In this document: positions 43,823 through 54,412 of the stretch, piece after piece
Numbering within the stretch: position 1 is the stretch's first letter
How the letters are laid out: each line of letters begins with the position of its first letter
Source: Polaribacter sp. Hel1_85
Lineage (GTDB): Bacteria; Bacteroidota; Bacteroidia; Flavobacteriales; Flavobacteriaceae
Direction: 5' to 3'
Assembly: GCF_000766795.1 (NCBI RefSeq)
Contig: NZ_JPDS01000001.1
Coordinates: 687,001 to 751,000, forward strand
Length of the DNA: 64,000 nt
Position numbers and translations under genes: made by a program
Notes under the pieces: generated by a model
What the model was told of the DNA's origin: nothing
Databases searched by the model: none
Seen by the model: the letters and a program-made list of their open reading frames with translations, nothing else

Positions 43823-43845
43823 ACAAAAATAGTTAGTGCTTGGAT

Positions 43846-43879
43846 ATAAAAAAAGGTGTTACTTAAAAAAGTAACACCT
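43846..43879 (-). terminator. Terminator after rpmH
   Basis: AGGTGTTACTT (43854-43864) and AAGTAACACCT (43869-43879) form a perfect 11-bp stem. On the minus strand it is followed by a run of seven T residues (43853-43847). Confidence 0.88.
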
Positions 43880-43903
43880 AATATATTAACAATTGTTAAT
43901 CAT

Positions 43904-44065
43904 TTATTTTTTATGTCTAGTTTCAGTAGAAACAGAAATTTTCTTTCTTCCTTTTGCTCTTCTACGAGCTAATACCTTTCTACCGTTAGCAGAAGCCATT
44001 CTTTCCATGAAACCATGTTTGTTTCTTCTCTTTCTCTTTGACGGTTGGTAAGTTCTTTTTGGCAT
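43904..44065 (-). CDS. rpmH: 50S ribosomal protein L34
   Basis: 53 residues read on the minus strand from ATG 44065 to TAA at 43904-43906. It starts [20 protein letters not shown] and continues [20 protein letters not shown], the L34 signature throughout; extremely basic. The short C-terminal extension ([12 protein letters not shown]) is normal for flavobacteria. It lies upstream of carB on the same strand, separated by a terminator. Confidence 0.97.
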   Translation of the reverse strand: MPKRTYQPSKRKRRNKHGFMERMASANGRKVLARRRAKGRKKISVSTETRHKK

Positions 44066-44244
44066 TATTTGTATTTTTAAATGTCTTCTATTATTTTTTT
44101 TGTTGCTTAACTAATTTACATCGTTAAAAGCGTGGGCAAATATACAACTGTTTTTATTTATGACAAATACTATTTTAAAAAAAAATGAAATATTTTTTAC
44201 AGATGCAAAATTACAAATTTTACAAATGTTTTTGCCTTTTTTAT

Positions 44245-44274
44245 TTGTGATAAATTTTAGAGTTAGTACTTTTG
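44245..44274 (+). promoter_or_regulatory. pyrG promoter
   Basis: TTG at 44245-44247 and TACTTTTG at 44267-44274 with a 19-nt spacer, an excellent match to the Bacteroidota consensus. The ATG at 44293 follows 18 nt after the -7 box, leaving a short leader. Confidence 0.75.
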
Positions 44275-44292
44275 CGCAAACCTAAGAACACC

Positions 44293-45906
44293 ATGAGTAA
44301 TACTAAATACGTTTTTGTAACAGGAGGCGTAACTTCATCACTTGGAAAAGGAATAATTGCAGCTTCTTTAGCCAAATTATTACAGCAAAGAGGCTTTTCT
44401 GTAACGATCCAAAAACTAGACCCTTATATTAATATAGATCCAGGAACCTTAAATCCGTACGAACATGGAGAGTGTTATGTTACAGATGATGGAGCAGAAA
44501 CTGATTTAGACCTTGGTCATTATGAACGTTTTTTAAACATTCCAACAAGTCAGGCTAACAATGTAACTACAGGTAAAATTTATCAATCTGTAATTAATAA
44601 AGAGCGTAAAGGAGAATTTTTAGGAAAAACGGTACAAGTTATTCCTCATATTACTGACGAAATTAAACGTAGAATTCAGATATTAGGTGAAACGGGTGAT
44701 TATGATATTGTAATTACAGAGATTGGTGGAACTGTTGGTGATATTGAATCTTTACCTTATGTAGAGTCTGTAAGACAAATGCTTTGGGAAAAAGGTGAAG
44801 AAAATGCAATTGTTATTCATTTAACTTTAGTGCCTTATTTAGCTGCTGCTGGTGAATTAAAAACAAAACCAACACAACATTCTGTAAAAATGTTAATACA
44901 GAGTGGTGTGAGCCCAGATATATTAGTGTGTAGAACAGAACATGAAATTTCTGATGACATTAAACGCAAACTTGCTTTATTCTGTAATGTTAAGAAAGAA
45001 GATGTTATACAATCTATAGATGCAGAAACTATTTACGATGTACCTAACTTAATGTTAGAACAAGGTTTAGACACTGTTGTATTAAATAAATTAAAATTAT
45101 CTTCTAAAGGAGAACCAGAATTAAAAGTTTGGAACAACTTCTTACAAAAACATAAAAACCCAAAATCTGAAGTAGAAATTGCTTTAATTGGTAAATACAT
45201 TGAGTTACAAGATTCTTATAAATCGATTACAGAAGCTTTTATTCATGCAGGTTCTTCAAACGAAACAAAAGTAAAAGTACGTTGGGTACATTCAGAAAGT
45301 TTAACTCCAAAGAATTTTGAAAAGAAATTAAAAGGAGTAAATGGAATTTTAGTGGCTCCTGGTTTTGGTGATAGAGGGATTGATGGAAAAATAAAAGCAG
45401 TGCAATATGCAAGAGAAAATAATATTCCTTTTTTCGGAATTTGTTTGGGAATGCAAATGGCTGTTATAGAATTTGCTAAAAACGTTTTAGGTTTAGAAGA
45501 TGCTTTTTCAACAGAAATGAAAAAAGATTGTAAAAACCCTGTTATCAACTTAATGGAAAGCCAAAAAGATGTTACAGAAAAAGGTGGAACAATGCGTTTA
45601 GGAGCTTGGGATTGTAAACTTAAAAAAGATTCTAATGCATACAATGCATATCAATCTGAAAACATTAGTGAACGTCATAGACATCGTTTTGAGTTTAATA
45701 ATGATTACTTAGCTCAAATTGAATTGAAAGGAATGAAAGCTACAGGTTTCAATCCTAAAACCGGATTGGTAGAAGTTGTAGAAATACCTAAACATCCTTG
45801 GTTTGTTGGTGTACAATATCATCCAGAATATAAAAGTACCGTTTTAAAACCACATCCATTATTTGTAGATTTTATTAAAGCTGCTTTAAAACAGTCTCAA
45901 AAATAA
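44293..45906 (+). CDS. pyrG: CTP synthase
   Basis: 537 residues from ATG 44293 ([20 protein letters not shown]); the upstream in-frame extension overlaps the promoter. Amidates UTP to CTP using glutamine and ATP. The N-terminal synthase domain has the ATP loop [10 protein letters not shown] and [11 protein letters not shown]; the C-terminal class I glutamine amidotransferase domain has the catalytic Cys in FFGICLGMQ and His-Glu in [10 protein letters not shown]. Followed by yidC. Confidence 0.97.
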   Translation: MSNTKYVFVTGGVTSSLGKGIIAASLAKLLQQRGFSVTIQKLDPYINIDPGTLNPYEHGECYVTDDGAETDLDLGHYERFLNIPTSQANNVTTGKIYQSVINKERKGEFLGKTVQVIPHITDEIKRRIQILGETGDYDIVITEIGGTVGDIESLPYVESVRQMLWEKGEENAIVIHLTLVPYLAAAGELKTKPTQHSVKMLIQSGVSPDILVCRTEHEISDDIKRKLALFCNVKKEDVIQSIDAETIYDVPNLMLEQGLDTVVLNKLKLSSKGEPELKVWNNFLQKHKNPKSEVEIALIGKYIELQDSYKSITEAFIHAGSSNETKVKVRWVHSESLTPKNFEKKLKGVNGILVAPGFGDRGIDGKIKAVQYARENNIPFFGICLGMQMAVIEFAKNVLGLEDAFSTEMKKDCKNPVINLMESQKDVTEKGGTMRLGAWDCKLKKDSNAYNAYQSENISERHRHRFEFNNDYLAQIELKGMKATGFNPKTGLVEVVEIPKHPWFVGVQYHPEYKSTVLKPHPLFVDFIKAALKQSQK

Positions 45907-45981
45907 TTACGGAATACTATTTGAACTATAATAATGTATAAATTATAAAGTAGTATAAACAATATAAATCTGCTTTTTCAC

Positions 45982-45989
45982 TACATTTG
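45982..45989 (+). promoter_or_regulatory. Possible -7 box of yidC promoter
   Basis: TACATTTG matches TAnnTTTG, 61 bp before the yidC start; no clear TTG box upstream. Confidence 0.4.
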
Positions 45990-46049
45990 TCGCGCTTTTA
46001 TCAGAAGATATTTTTGATTTAATGACAAATTGACATTTTAAAATAACAC

Positions 46050-47933
46050 ATGGAACAAAAAAAATTCGATATCAATTCTTTTATAGGAATGGTTTTATTA
46101 GGAGGTATTTTATTATACTGGATAAACACTAGCAAACCAGATGAAACAATTGATCCTTCAACGAATACAGAACAAGTTGTAAACAATGCAAACAATACTA
46201 CAACTACTATTACAGACAATAAACCCGTTTTTGAAAACGATTCTTTAAAACAAGTAGCTTTCGCTAATAAATTAGGCGCTTTTGCACAAAGTGCGATTAA
46301 TGGTACAGAAGGAACTTCTGTTTTAGAAAATGAATTGGTAAAATTAACTATCAATAATAAAGGTGGACAAATAGTAGAAGCTCTAATCAAGAATTATAAA
46401 ACGTATGATTCTTTACCTTTATATATGATAAAAGATAAGAACTCATCTTTTAACATCAACTTTGGTACAACAGATAATAGAATTTTAAACACTAAAGATT
46501 TGTTCTTTGCTCCTACTATTTCTAAAAATGGAGAAAGTACAATCGTTTCTATGAAGTTGAAAGTTTCTGACACTCAATTTCTTGAATATAGATACGAAAT
46601 GAAACCGAATGAATATATGGTTAATTTCGCAGTTCGTTCACAAGGTTTAAGCAATGTAATTAACTCATCTAACCCAATTAATTTAGATTGGTCTTTAGAT
46701 GGTTACAGACATGAAAAAAGTTTAAAAACTGAGAATACTATGTATTCTTACTACTATTTTAAAACGGAAGATGAAGTAGATTATTTAAATGCCGGTAAAT
46801 CTGATGTTGTAAATGATGTGGATTGGGTTGCTTATAAACAACATTTTTTCACATCTAACTTATTAACAGATACTCCTTTTAATAACGCAACAGTAACTTC
46901 TACCGATTTAATTAAGAATGAAGAAATTGATACTGTTTATACAAAAAGATTTGAGTTAAAAACTCCTTTAGAATTATCTAATGGTGAGCTAAATTATAAC
47001 ATGAAATGGTTTTATGGACCAAGTGATTATAATTTACTAAAGACTTTTAAAGGAACAGATTTAGATCAAACTGCAGATTTAGGTTGGGGTATTTTTGGAT
47101 TCTTAAACAGAACTGTATTTTATCCTGTATTTAATTTCTTAAAAGGATTTTTATCTAACTATGGATTAATTATTATCCTGATGACCATTGTTGTTAGAAT
47201 CATCATGTCTCCTTTAGTTTATAAATCTTATTTATCGAGTGCAAAAATGAAGGTTATTAGACCAGAATTAACTGCTTTAAATGAGAAATACCCAGGAAAA
47301 GAAAACGCAATGAAACGTCAGCAAGAAACTATGGCTATTCAGCGAAAAGCTGGAGTAAGCATGTTGTCTGGTTGTATACCAGCATTATTACAAATGCCTG
47401 TTTTCTTTGCATTATTTAAGTTTTTTCCAACAAACTTATCTTTAAGACAAGAAAACTTTTTATGGGCAAATGATTTATCTTCTTACGATATGATTTACAA
47501 ATTGCCATTTAAAATTCCATTTTATGGAGATCATGTAAGTTTATTTCCAATATTAGCTTCTGTAGCGATTTTCTTTTACATGAAAATGAACCAAAGTCAA
47601 CAAGCAAACATGCAAGCGCCTACGCAAGAAGGTATGCCAGACATGGGGAAAATGATGAAGTATATGATTTACTTCTCTCCTATTATGATGTTGTTCTTCT
47701 TTAATAATTATGCAAGTAGTTTAAGTTTGTACTACTTTGTTTCTAACTTATTAACCATTGCAATTATGTTAGTTATTAAGAACTATGTAATTGATGAGGA
47801 TAAAATTCATGCTCAAATAGAAGAAAACAAAAAGAAACCAGAGAAAGCGAAGAGTAAATTCCGTCAGAAAATTGATACTGCTATGAAACAAGCGCAGGAA
47901 CAACAAGCACAACAGAAAAAAGGCAAAAAATAG
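46050..47933 (+). CDS. yidC: Membrane protein insertase YidC
   Basis: 627 residues. One N-terminal membrane helix (FIGMVLLGGILLYWI), a large periplasmic P1 domain (about 30-340), then the conserved insertase core: TVFYPVFNFLKGFLSNYGLIIIL, SPLVYKSYLSSAKMKVIRPE and three further membrane segments, ending in a basic tail (KKPEKAKSKFRQK). It inserts membrane proteins alone or with SecYEG. The long P1 domain is of the Gram-negative type. Confidence 0.96.
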   Translation: MEQKKFDINSFIGMVLLGGILLYWINTSKPDETIDPSTNTEQVVNNANNTTTTITDNKPVFENDSLKQVAFANKLGAFAQSAINGTEGTSVLENELVKLTINNKGGQIVEALIKNYKTYDSLPLYMIKDKNSSFNINFGTTDNRILNTKDLFFAPTISKNGESTIVSMKLKVSDTQFLEYRYEMKPNEYMVNFAVRSQGLSNVINSSNPINLDWSLDGYRHEKSLKTENTMYSYYYFKTEDEVDYLNAGKSDVVNDVDWVAYKQHFFTSNLLTDTPFNNATVTSTDLIKNEEIDTVYTKRFELKTPLELSNGELNYNMKWFYGPSDYNLLKTFKGTDLDQTADLGWGIFGFLNRTVFYPVFNFLKGFLSNYGLIIILMTIVVRIIMSPLVYKSYLSSAKMKVIRPELTALNEKYPGKENAMKRQQETMAIQRKAGVSMLSGCIPALLQMPVFFALFKFFPTNLSLRQENFLWANDLSSYDMIYKLPFKIPFYGDHVSLFPILASVAIFFYMKMNQSQQANMQAPTQEGMPDMGKMMKYMIYFSPIMMLFFFNNYASSLSLYYFVSNLLTIAIMLVIKNYVIDEDKIHAQIEENKKKPEKAKSKFRQKIDTAMKQAQEQQAQQKKGKK

Positions 47934-47956
47934 AAAGCAACGCTTTCCTATAATTA

Positions 47957-47990
47957 AAAAAACCGAAACTTATTTGTTTCGGTTTTTTAT
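47957..47990 (+). terminator. Terminator after yidC
   Basis: AAAAAACCGAAAC (47957-47969) pairs exactly with GTTTCGGTTTTTT (47976-47988). Confidence 0.9.
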
Positions 47991-47996
47991 GCTTTA

Positions 47997-48029
47997 AAAC
48001 AAGGTTATTTTTACTGATGATTTTTTGAC
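47997..48029 (+). repeat. AAACA-GG-TTTT-ACT-TGATTTTT repeat, copy 3
   Basis: AAACAAGGTTATTTTTACTG then ATGATTTTTTGAC. No attC-like hairpin follows this copy, so the motif is not strictly tied to cassettes. Confidence 0.5.
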
Positions 48030-48145
48030 TCAAAAAAAAATGAGTTAAATAAATCAGATTATCATTTATTATAAATACACAAAAATCGATTTGAATAGAA
48101 CTAAAGTAGAAATCAAACTTAAGATTTATTTCTTAAAAACTAAAA

Positions 48146-48176
48146 AACCCTTCAAATTTTAAAATTTGAAGAGTTT
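48146..48176 (-). terminator. Terminator after valS
   Basis: CTTCAAATTTTAAAATTTGAAG is split here as CTTCAAATTTT (48150-48160) and AAAATTTGAAG (48161-48171), a perfect palindrome with flanking A and T runs, just downstream of the minus-strand valS stop. Confidence 0.8.
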
Positions 48177-48190
48177 TAATATAAGTAAAT

Positions 48191-50848
48191 CTATTTTTGT
48201 AGACTTGCTAAACTACTTTTAATAGTTTCAATTTTTGCAATAGTATCGGCTTCTTTTTTACGTTCTAAAGCAATTACTTGATCTGGTGCATTAGACACAA
48301 AACGTTCATTTGACAGTTTTTTATTAATACCAAACAAGAAACCTTCTGCTCTTTTTAATTCTGTTTCTAACTTCTTAATTTCTGCCTCCACATCAATATT
48401 TTCAATCGAAATTGGCACAAAATACTCATTTGACTTTACTCTAAATGAAGCTCCTTCTACTTTTTCTGAAACATAATTAATTACAGAAGCATTTGTTAAT
48501 TTCTGAATTACAGCATCAAATTCTTTTGTGCTTTTTTCAGAATCAACAACAAATAATTCTACAGCGTCTTTAAACGAAATATTTTTATCTTTTCTAATCG
48601 TTCTAATTCCTGAAACAACTCCAGTTGCAAATTCAAAATCAGTAATAATCTGAGCATCGAATTCTTTAATTTCTGGGTATTTTGCAATAACTAAAGCTTC
48701 TTCTGTAGTTCTATCTGCAATGTATTGCCAAATTTCTTCGGTTAAGAAAGGCATAAAAGGATGTAAAACCTTTAAGTTATTTTCTAAAACTTCAATAATT
48801 GCATCAAAAGTCTTTTTATCTATAGGTTGTTGATATGCAGGTTTTACAATTTCTAATAACCATGAAGAAAAATCATCATTAATTAGTTTATAAATTGCCA
48901 TCAAAGCATCAGATAATCTGTATTTAGAAAAATGATCTTCTATTTCTGCTAACGTTTTTTGAAACTTAGCCTCATACCATTCTAAACCAATTTTAGAAGT
49001 TTCTGGTTGTGGTAAAGTTATATCAACTTCCCAACCTTTTATCAAACGAAAAGCATTCCAAATTTTATTTGCAAATCCTTTTCCTTGCTGGCATAAATCT
49101 TCATCAAATAAAATATCGTTTCCAGCTGGAGCACTTAATAATAAACCAACTCTTACTCCATCTGCACCAAATTCTTCTATCAATTTTAAAGCATCAGGAG
49201 AATTCCCTAAAGATTTAGACATTTTACGTCTTTGTTTATCTCTAACCAAACCTGTTAAATAAACATTATTAAAAGGTTTTTGATCTTTAAATTCATAACC
49301 TGCAACAATCATTCTTGCCACCCAGAAAAATAAAATATCTGGACCTGTAACTAAATCGTTTGTTGGATAATAGTATTTAATTTCTTCGTTTTCTGGATTT
49401 CTAATTCCATCAAAAACAGACATTGGCCACAACCAAGAAGAAAACCAAGTATCTAATGCATCTTCATCTTGACGTAAATCTTCAATCTTAAAAGATTTCT
49501 CCATTTCAGTCGAAATGACAGCTAATTTCTCTTTTGCTAATTGAAATGCTTTTTCACGAGTTTCAGCAACCACAAAGTCTTCTTTTCCATCTCCGTAGAA
49601 AAAAGCAGGAATTTGTTGTCCCCACCAAAGTTGACGAGAAATGTTCCAATCACGCACATTTTCCATCCAATGACGATAGGTGTTTTCAAACTTTTTTGGG
49701 TATAAGTTGATTTCAGCATCTTCTCCTAAAACAGCATCTATAGCAGGTTTTGCTAAATCTTTCATCTTTAAAAACCATTGATCAGATAATCTTGGTTCTA
49801 TAACTGCTTTAGTTCTTTCTGATGTACCAACTTTATTTGTATGAACTTCAGTTTTTACTAAAATTCCTTTTTCTTCTAATTCTTTAGCAATTTCTTTACG
49901 AACTACAAATCTATCTTTTCCTTGATAATGTAAACCAAAAGAATTTAAAGAAGCATCCTCATTAAAAATATCGATAACTTCTAAATTGTGTTTATCACCT
50001 AAATTTTTATCATTTTCATCATGTGCAGGCGTAACTTTTAAACAACCTGTACCAAATTCTAAATCTACATATTCATCTTCAATAATAGGAATAACTCTAT
50101 TACATAAAGGTACAATTGCTTTCTTTCCTTTTAAATGAGTAAAGCGCTCATCATTAGGATTGATACAAATTGCAGTATCTCCAAAAATAGTTTCTGGTCT
50201 CGTAGTTGCAATTGTTAAAGTATCAGTAGAACCTTCAATTTTATATTCTAAATAATATAAATTCCCTTGTCTTTCTTCATGAATTACTTCTTCATCAGAA
50301 AGTGTAGTTTTCGCTTCAGGATCCCAGTTTACCATTCTGTAACCTCTATAAATTAAACCTTTATTGTATAAATCAACAAAAACTTTAATTACAGATTCAG
50401 ACATTTCTGGATCCATGGTAAATGCAGTTCTTTCCCAATCACAAGAAGCACCTAACTTCTTTAATTGTTCAAGAATTATCCCTCCATATTCATCTTTCCA
50501 ATCAAAAGCATGTTGTAAAAACTCTTCGCGAGTTAAATCACTTTTACTAATTCCTTGTTCTTTTAATTTGGCAACAACTTTAGCTTCTGTAGCAATAGAT
50601 GCATGATCTGTACCAGGAACCCAACATGCATTTTTACCTAATAAACGTGCACGTCTAATTAACACATCTTGAATTGTGTTGTTTAACATATGCCCCATAT
50701 GTAAGACTCCTGTTACGTTTGGTGGTGGAATTACAATTGTATATGGCTCTCTTTCATCTGGTGTTGAATGAAAATAATTATTTTTCATCCAGTAATCGTA
50801 CCATTTATCTTCTACTTGTTTTGCATCGTATTTAGATGGAATTGTCAT
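48191..50848 (-). CDS. valS: Valine-tRNA ligase
   Basis: 885 residues from ATG 50848 ([20 protein letters not shown]); the extension to 50881 is not part of the family. Class I signature HIGH-type motif [15 protein letters not shown] near residue 40, the CP1 editing domain ([13 protein letters not shown]), KMSKSLGN at about 540, and the C-terminal coiled coil ([19 protein letters not shown]). A copy of the dispersed repeat lies in frame between the CP1 domain and [18 protein letters not shown], adding [10 protein letters not shown]. Confidence 0.96.
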   Translation of the reverse strand: MTIPSKYDAKQVEDKWYDYWMKNNYFHSTPDEREPYTIVIPPPNVTGVLHMGHMLNNTIQDVLIRRARLLGKNACWVPGTDHASIATEAKVVAKLKEQGISKSDLTREEFLQHAFDWKDEYGGIILEQLKKLGASCDWERTAFTMDPEMSESVIKVFVDLYNKGLIYRGYRMVNWDPEAKTTLSDEEVIHEERQGNLYYLEYKIEGSTDTLTIATTRPETIFGDTAICINPNDERFTHLKGKKAIVPLCNRVIPIIEDEYVDLEFGTGCLKVTPAHDENDKNLGDKHNLEVIDIFNEDASLNSFGLHYQGKDRFVVRKEIAKELEEKGILVKTEVHTNKVGTSERTKAVIEPRLSDQWFLKMKDLAKPAIDAVLGEDAEINLYPKKFENTYRHWMENVRDWNISRQLWWGQQIPAFFYGDGKEDFVVAETREKAFQLAKEKLAVISTEMEKSFKIEDLRQDEDALDTWFSSWLWPMSVFDGIRNPENEEIKYYYPTNDLVTGPDILFFWVARMIVAGYEFKDQKPFNNVYLTGLVRDKQRRKMSKSLGNSPDALKLIEEFGADGVRVGLLLSAPAGNDILFDEDLCQQGKGFANKIWNAFRLIKGWEVDITLPQPETSKIGLEWYEAKFQKTLAEIEDHFSKYRLSDALMAIYKLINDDFSSWLLEIVKPAYQQPIDKKTFDAIIEVLENNLKVLHPFMPFLTEEIWQYIADRTTEEALVIAKYPEIKEFDAQIITDFEFATGVVSGIRTIRKDKNISFKDAVELFVVDSEKSTKEFDAVIQKLTNASVINYVSEKVEGASFRVKSNEYFVPISIENIDVEAEIKKLETELKRAEGFLFGINKKLSNERFVSNAPDQVIALERKKEADTIAKIETIKSSLASLQK
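49493..49520. repeat. Dispersed-repeat remnant in frame in valS
   Basis: AGATTTCTCCATTTCAGTCG then AAATGACA; it shares GATTTCTCCA and GTCGAAATGACA with the repeats in topB, with the middle altered. It is in the opposite coding orientation to the topB copies. Confidence 0.65.
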
Positions 50849-50878
50849 ACTTTGGTATCCTTTTTGATATATAGTTGG

Positions 50879-50886
50879 CAAAAATA
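50879..50886 (-). promoter_or_regulatory. Possible -7 box of valS promoter
   Basis: TATTTTTG on the minus strand, 31 bp before the ATG at 50848. A clear -33 box was not found. Confidence 0.4.
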
Positions 50887-50945
50887 CAATTATCTATTTT
50901 GTAGAGAAAATTAGTAGTTGATTATTTTATCATTTTTAAAAAGTG

Positions 50946-50953
50946 TAAATTTG
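50946..50953 (+). promoter_or_regulatory. Possible -7 box of DUF1573 gene, near-leaderless
   Basis: TAAATTTG lies only 4 bp before the ATG at 50958; if real, the transcript would start at or next to the start codon. A TTG is present at 50918-50920, 25 nt upstream. Confidence 0.4.
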
Positions 50954-50957
50954 TATT

Positions 50958-51320
50958 ATGAAAAAGGGATTTATTTTTATTTTAGGATTGTTTTTTACAA
51001 TTGGAATTTCTGCTCAAGAATTTAAATTCGAAAAGGAAATTATCAATTATGGAAAAATTAAAAAAGGAGAAGATGGCAAACGTCTTTTTGAATTTACCAA
51101 CGTTGGTAACGCTCCTTTAATTATTAAAGAAATTAAAACTTCTTGTGATTGTGCTGTTCCTAAAAAACCAGAAAGACCAATTATGCCAGGAGAAAAAGCT
51201 ACGATTACTGTAGAATATGATACTTCGAGCACAGGTGGATTTTCTAAAGAAATTATTATTTTTTCGAATGCTAAAAAATCCATCAAAAAAATTAAAATTA
51301 AAGGTTACATCAGTAAATAA
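50958..51320 (+). CDS. DUF1573 secreted protein, copy 1
   Basis: 120 residues. Signal peptide MKKGFIFILGLFFTIGISAQ. The mature part is one DUF1573 domain, an Ig/ASH-like beta sandwich: INYGKIKKGEDGKRLFEFTN, the Cys pair SCDCAVPKKPERPIMPGEKA, and STGGFSKEIIIFSNAK. Its function is unknown. Six bp separate it from a paralogue, so the two form an operon. Confidence 0.88.
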   Translation: MKKGFIFILGLFFTIGISAQEFKFEKEIINYGKIKKGEDGKRLFEFTNVGNAPLIIKEIKTSCDCAVPKKPERPIMPGEKATITVEYDTSSTGGFSKEIIIFSNAKKSIKKIKIKGYISK

Positions 51321-51326
51321 AACAAA

Positions 51327-51731
51327 ATGAAAGTATTTTACACATTATTATTTATAGGTTTATTAAATTTTTCTGCCACTGCACAAGAATTTAAATTTGA
51401 AGAAGAAACAATCAATTACGGTAAAATTGATAAAGGCTCTAATGGAGAACGAGTTTTTGTTTTTACAAATGTTGGCGATCAACCTTTAATTATATCTAGA
51501 ATACAATCTTCTTGTGGCTGTACTGTGCCTAAAAAACCAGAAAAACCTGTTATGCCAGGAGAAAAAGGAGAAATTAAAGTTTCTTATGATACCAAAAGAG
51601 TTGGTGGTTTCTCAAAATCTATAACTATTTTTTCTAACGCTAAAAATGAAAGAAAAATTATCAAAATTAAAGGATTGGTAAATAAAGGTATTTCTTTAGT
51701 TAAAGAAAAAAGTCAGTTTTCTGGTAGCTAA
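51327..51731 (+). CDS. DUF1573 secreted protein, copy 2
   Basis: 134 residues, a tandem paralogue of the preceding gene. Signal peptide MKVFYTLLFIGLLNFSATAQ, then INYGKIDKGSNGERVFVFTN, SCGCTVPKKPEKPVMPGEKG and GGFSKSITIFSNAK. The two mature domains agree at most positions, so the duplication is fairly recent or under selection. It has a short extra C-terminal tail. The stop is 2 bp from the convergent protease gene. Confidence 0.88.
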   Translation: MKVFYTLLFIGLLNFSATAQEFKFEEETINYGKIDKGSNGERVFVFTNVGDQPLIISRIQSSCGCTVPKKPEKPVMPGEKGEIKVSYDTKRVGGFSKSITIFSNAKNERKIIKIKGLVNKGISLVKEKSQFSGS

Positions 51732-51732
51732 G

Positions 51733-53070
51733 CTAAACACTTTTGTGTAGTCTAAATTCAAATTTCATTAGTACTCCATTTCGTTTAACAGTAATTTTAA
51801 TTTTCTTTTTATCTTTTTCTTGAAACATCTGATTGATGTCTCCAATAGTAATATCATGTGCTAATTTGCCATTTATTTTGATAATAACATCATCTTTTAA
51901 CAAACCTGCATAAAATGCTGGTGAATTTTCTACAACATGTTTTATTTTATAAGAATGTTTAAAATTAAATGAATAGGTTGTTACAAATGATATAGAGTTC
52001 TTTTCATTTGGTCTTTGACCATAAGCATCAGAAATATTAGTAATATTTTTTTCTTTAACAAGTTCTTTACCATTATATATAACATCTAATCCACTCATAT
52101 TATAATTAAAATCATTTTTAAAGGAACCATTCTTTTTAAAAGTAAATTTATTGTTTGGGTAATCAATCCAGACTTTAAATCTTTTTAAAATCCCACCACC
52201 AATACTACCATTTCTTTGTTTAAGATCTCTTGCATTATGAGTAGATGCAGAATCTAAAAAAGAAACTGTAGGTTTTTCTATTTCAAATCTCCCTAATTTA
52301 AACTTAGAAACTCTACTCCTATTTCCATAGATTGGTCCACTTAACCCTTCACCTAAAATATCATTAAAAAAACGTTTAGGTGTTTTAATTTCTTCTTTAG
52401 AGTTTTCGAAAAGCCACATTGCATCACTACCACCAAAATCAACTAATAATAAAGCATCTATAAATTTATTTCCAATAGTATCTAAACTTACTTTAGCTTT
52501 TATAAAAGGTTTTTTTCGGTAAAACATAAAGGGAGTTGTTTCACACTTCTTGCACTTCTTATATTTATATGTTTTAGGATTGTAAAAATTAATTTTTTTT
52601 GATTTATAGTTTACTTCTACAATAAAATCTTTTAGTAAATTATAACCAATTATACCATGAATTGTAGTTCCCATTTTACTAGATAAATCAAAATAATCTT
52701 TTAAAATGACATAAATAGTTTCATTTCTACTAATTAAGTATTTTAGTTTAAAAGTATTTTTTTTTGAAATTATAGCACTTACAGGTTCACCTGTACCTAA
52801 ACCTCGTAGTTCAATTTTTGAAGTATTTAATAAACCAATACTATCATTCTCTGATAAATTAAATAGAATTGTTTTGTTAACCCCAGTATCTAAAATAAAT
52901 GAAAGTCTCTTGCCGTTTATCTCTAAAGGAATCACAATCAGGTTATTAATTAACTTAAAATTAACTTGTTGTCTATTTTTATTTGCCCCATTAAAAAAAA
53001 ATCCAGTTTGAGAATTTGAATTTAAAGAGATCAATAAAAACAATAAAATAATGGAAATCCTTCTTATCAA
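51733..53070 (-). CDS. Secreted retropepsin-like aspartic protease with PDZ domain
   Basis: 445 residues. Signal peptide MIRRISIILLFLLISLNSNSQ. The aspartic protease domain has the single DTG motif in LSFILDTGVNKTILF (about residue 62) and a second-half strand LLVDFGGSDAMWLF, with GIIGYNLLKDF as the flap-side Gly motif. A PDZ domain closes the chain (VVENSPAFYAGLLKDDVIIKINGK). Likely periplasmic or surface-exposed; target unknown. Confidence 0.85.
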   Translation of the reverse strand: MIRRISIILLFLLISLNSNSQTGFFFNGANKNRQQVNFKLINNLIVIPLEINGKRLSFILDTGVNKTILFNLSENDSIGLLNTSKIELRGLGTGEPVSAIISKKNTFKLKYLISRNETIYVILKDYFDLSSKMGTTIHGIIGYNLLKDFIVEVNYKSKKINFYNPKTYKYKKCKKCETTPFMFYRKKPFIKAKVSLDTIGNKFIDALLLVDFGGSDAMWLFENSKEEIKTPKRFFNDILGEGLSGPIYGNRSRVSKFKLGRFEIEKPTVSFLDSASTHNARDLKQRNGSIGGGILKRFKVWIDYPNNKFTFKKNGSFKNDFNYNMSGLDVIYNGKELVKEKNITNISDAYGQRPNEKNSISFVTTYSFNFKHSYKIKHVVENSPAFYAGLLKDDVIIKINGKLAHDITIGDINQMFQEKDKKKIKITVKRNGVLMKFEFRLHKSV

Positions 53071-53221
53071 GTTGAAAATATTTGAATGTAAACAATATAC
53101 AACTTAAGATTTTTATAAAATACATTTTAATAAAAATTTAACCTTTAAAGTTTCTTTAATAAAATGGTATAAATAAAATATATTTCGGAAATTCGCATCA
53201 ATTAATTCTTAAAAAATTATT

Positions 53222-54412
53222 ATGCCTTCAATATCTAGTAAAGGGTTAAAAATGCCAGAATCTCCAATTAGAAAACTAGTTCCTTTTGCAGAAGATGCAA
53301 AAAAAAGAGGGACAAAAGTTTATCATTTAAATATTGGTCAGCCTGATATTAAAACACCTCAAGTTGCTTTAGATGCTGTAAAAAACAATGATATTAAAAC
53401 ATTGGCTTATGCTCGTTCTGAAGGTTCTGAAGCATATAGAAATAAACTTGTAGGTTATTATAAAAAACATTCTATAAATGTAACTTCAGATAATATTGTA
53501 GTTACAACTGGTGGTTCTGAAGCGTTACTTTTTACAATTGGTAGTATTACAGATCCAGGTGATGAAATTATTATCCCCGAGCCATTTTACGCTAATTACA
53601 ATGGTTTTTCTACTGCTTCTGGAGTTACAGTAGTTCCTGTAATTTCTAAAATTGAAGACAATTTTGCATTGCCCAAAATTGAAGATTTTGAGAAACTAAT
53701 TACAAATAAAACAAAAGCAATCTTAATTTGTAATCCTGGAAACCCAACAGGATATTTATATTCACCCGAAGAAATCTTAAAGTTAAAAGAGATTGTTTTA
53801 AAACACGATTTATTTTTAATTGCAGATGAAGTTTATAGAGAATTTACTTATGATGGTTTACAACATACCTCTGTAATGTCTGTTGAAGGTTTAGAACAAA
53901 ATGCTATTATTATAGATTCTGTTTCTAAACGTTATAGTATGTGTGGCGCAAGAATTGGTTGTATTGTTTCTAAAAACGAAGCCTTTATTAAAACTGCCAT
54001 TAAATTTGCACAAGCACGTTTAAGCCCGCCAACTTATGCATTAATTGCTAGTGAAGCAGCTTTAGATACTCCTCAACAATATTTTGATGATGTAAAAGAA
54101 GAATATGTAGAAAGAAGAAATACTTTAATTACAGAATTACAAAAAATAGAAGGTATAAAAGTTGCCAATCCAAAAGGAGCTTTTTACTGTGTTGCAGAAT
54201 TACCTATTAAAGATTCTGATCATTTTGCGCAATGGATTTTAGAAGAATTCAATTTTAATAATGAAACAGTAATGGTAGCACCAGCAAGTGGATTTTATTC
54301 TACTGAAGGAGAAGGAAAAAACCAAATTAGAATGGCATATGTTTTAAATAAAGAAGATTTAATTAAATCTGCTCTCATTTTAAAAGAAGCCTTAAATCAA
54401 TATAATAGTTAA
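53222..54412 (+). CDS. PLP-dependent aminotransferase (AspC-like, fold I)
   Basis: 396 residues. Landmarks: NIGQPDIKTP, VTTGGSEALLFTIG, CNPGNPTGYLYSPEE, LIADEVYREFTYDG and the Schiff-base Lys in DSVSKRYSMCGARIG (SxSKxxxxxGxRxG). This is the class I/II subgroup acting on aspartate, aromatic amino acids or similar; the exact donor is uncertain. The stop directly abuts the murB start. Confidence 0.9.
   Translation: MPSISSKGLKMPESPIRKLVPFAEDAKKRGTKVYHLNIGQPDIKTPQVALDAVKNNDIKTLAYARSEGSEAYRNKLVGYYKKHSINVTSDNIVVTTGGSEALLFTIGSITDPGDEIIIPEPFYANYNGFSTASGVTVVPVISKIEDNFALPKIEDFEKLITNKTKAILICNPGNPTGYLYSPEEILKLKEIVLKHDLFLIADEVYREFTYDGLQHTSVMSVEGLEQNAIIIDSVSKRYSMCGARIGCIVSKNEAFIKTAIKFAQARLSPPTYALIASEAALDTPQQYFDDVKEEYVERRNTLITELQKIEGIKVANPKGAFYCVAELPIKDSDHFAQWILEEFNFNNETVMVAPASGFYSTEGEGKNQIRMAYVLNKEDLIKSALILKEALNQYNS

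Noticed and set aside
45243..45644. 133-codon minus-strand open frame inside pyrG
   Set aside because: Antisense shadow of the conserved CTP synthase frame.
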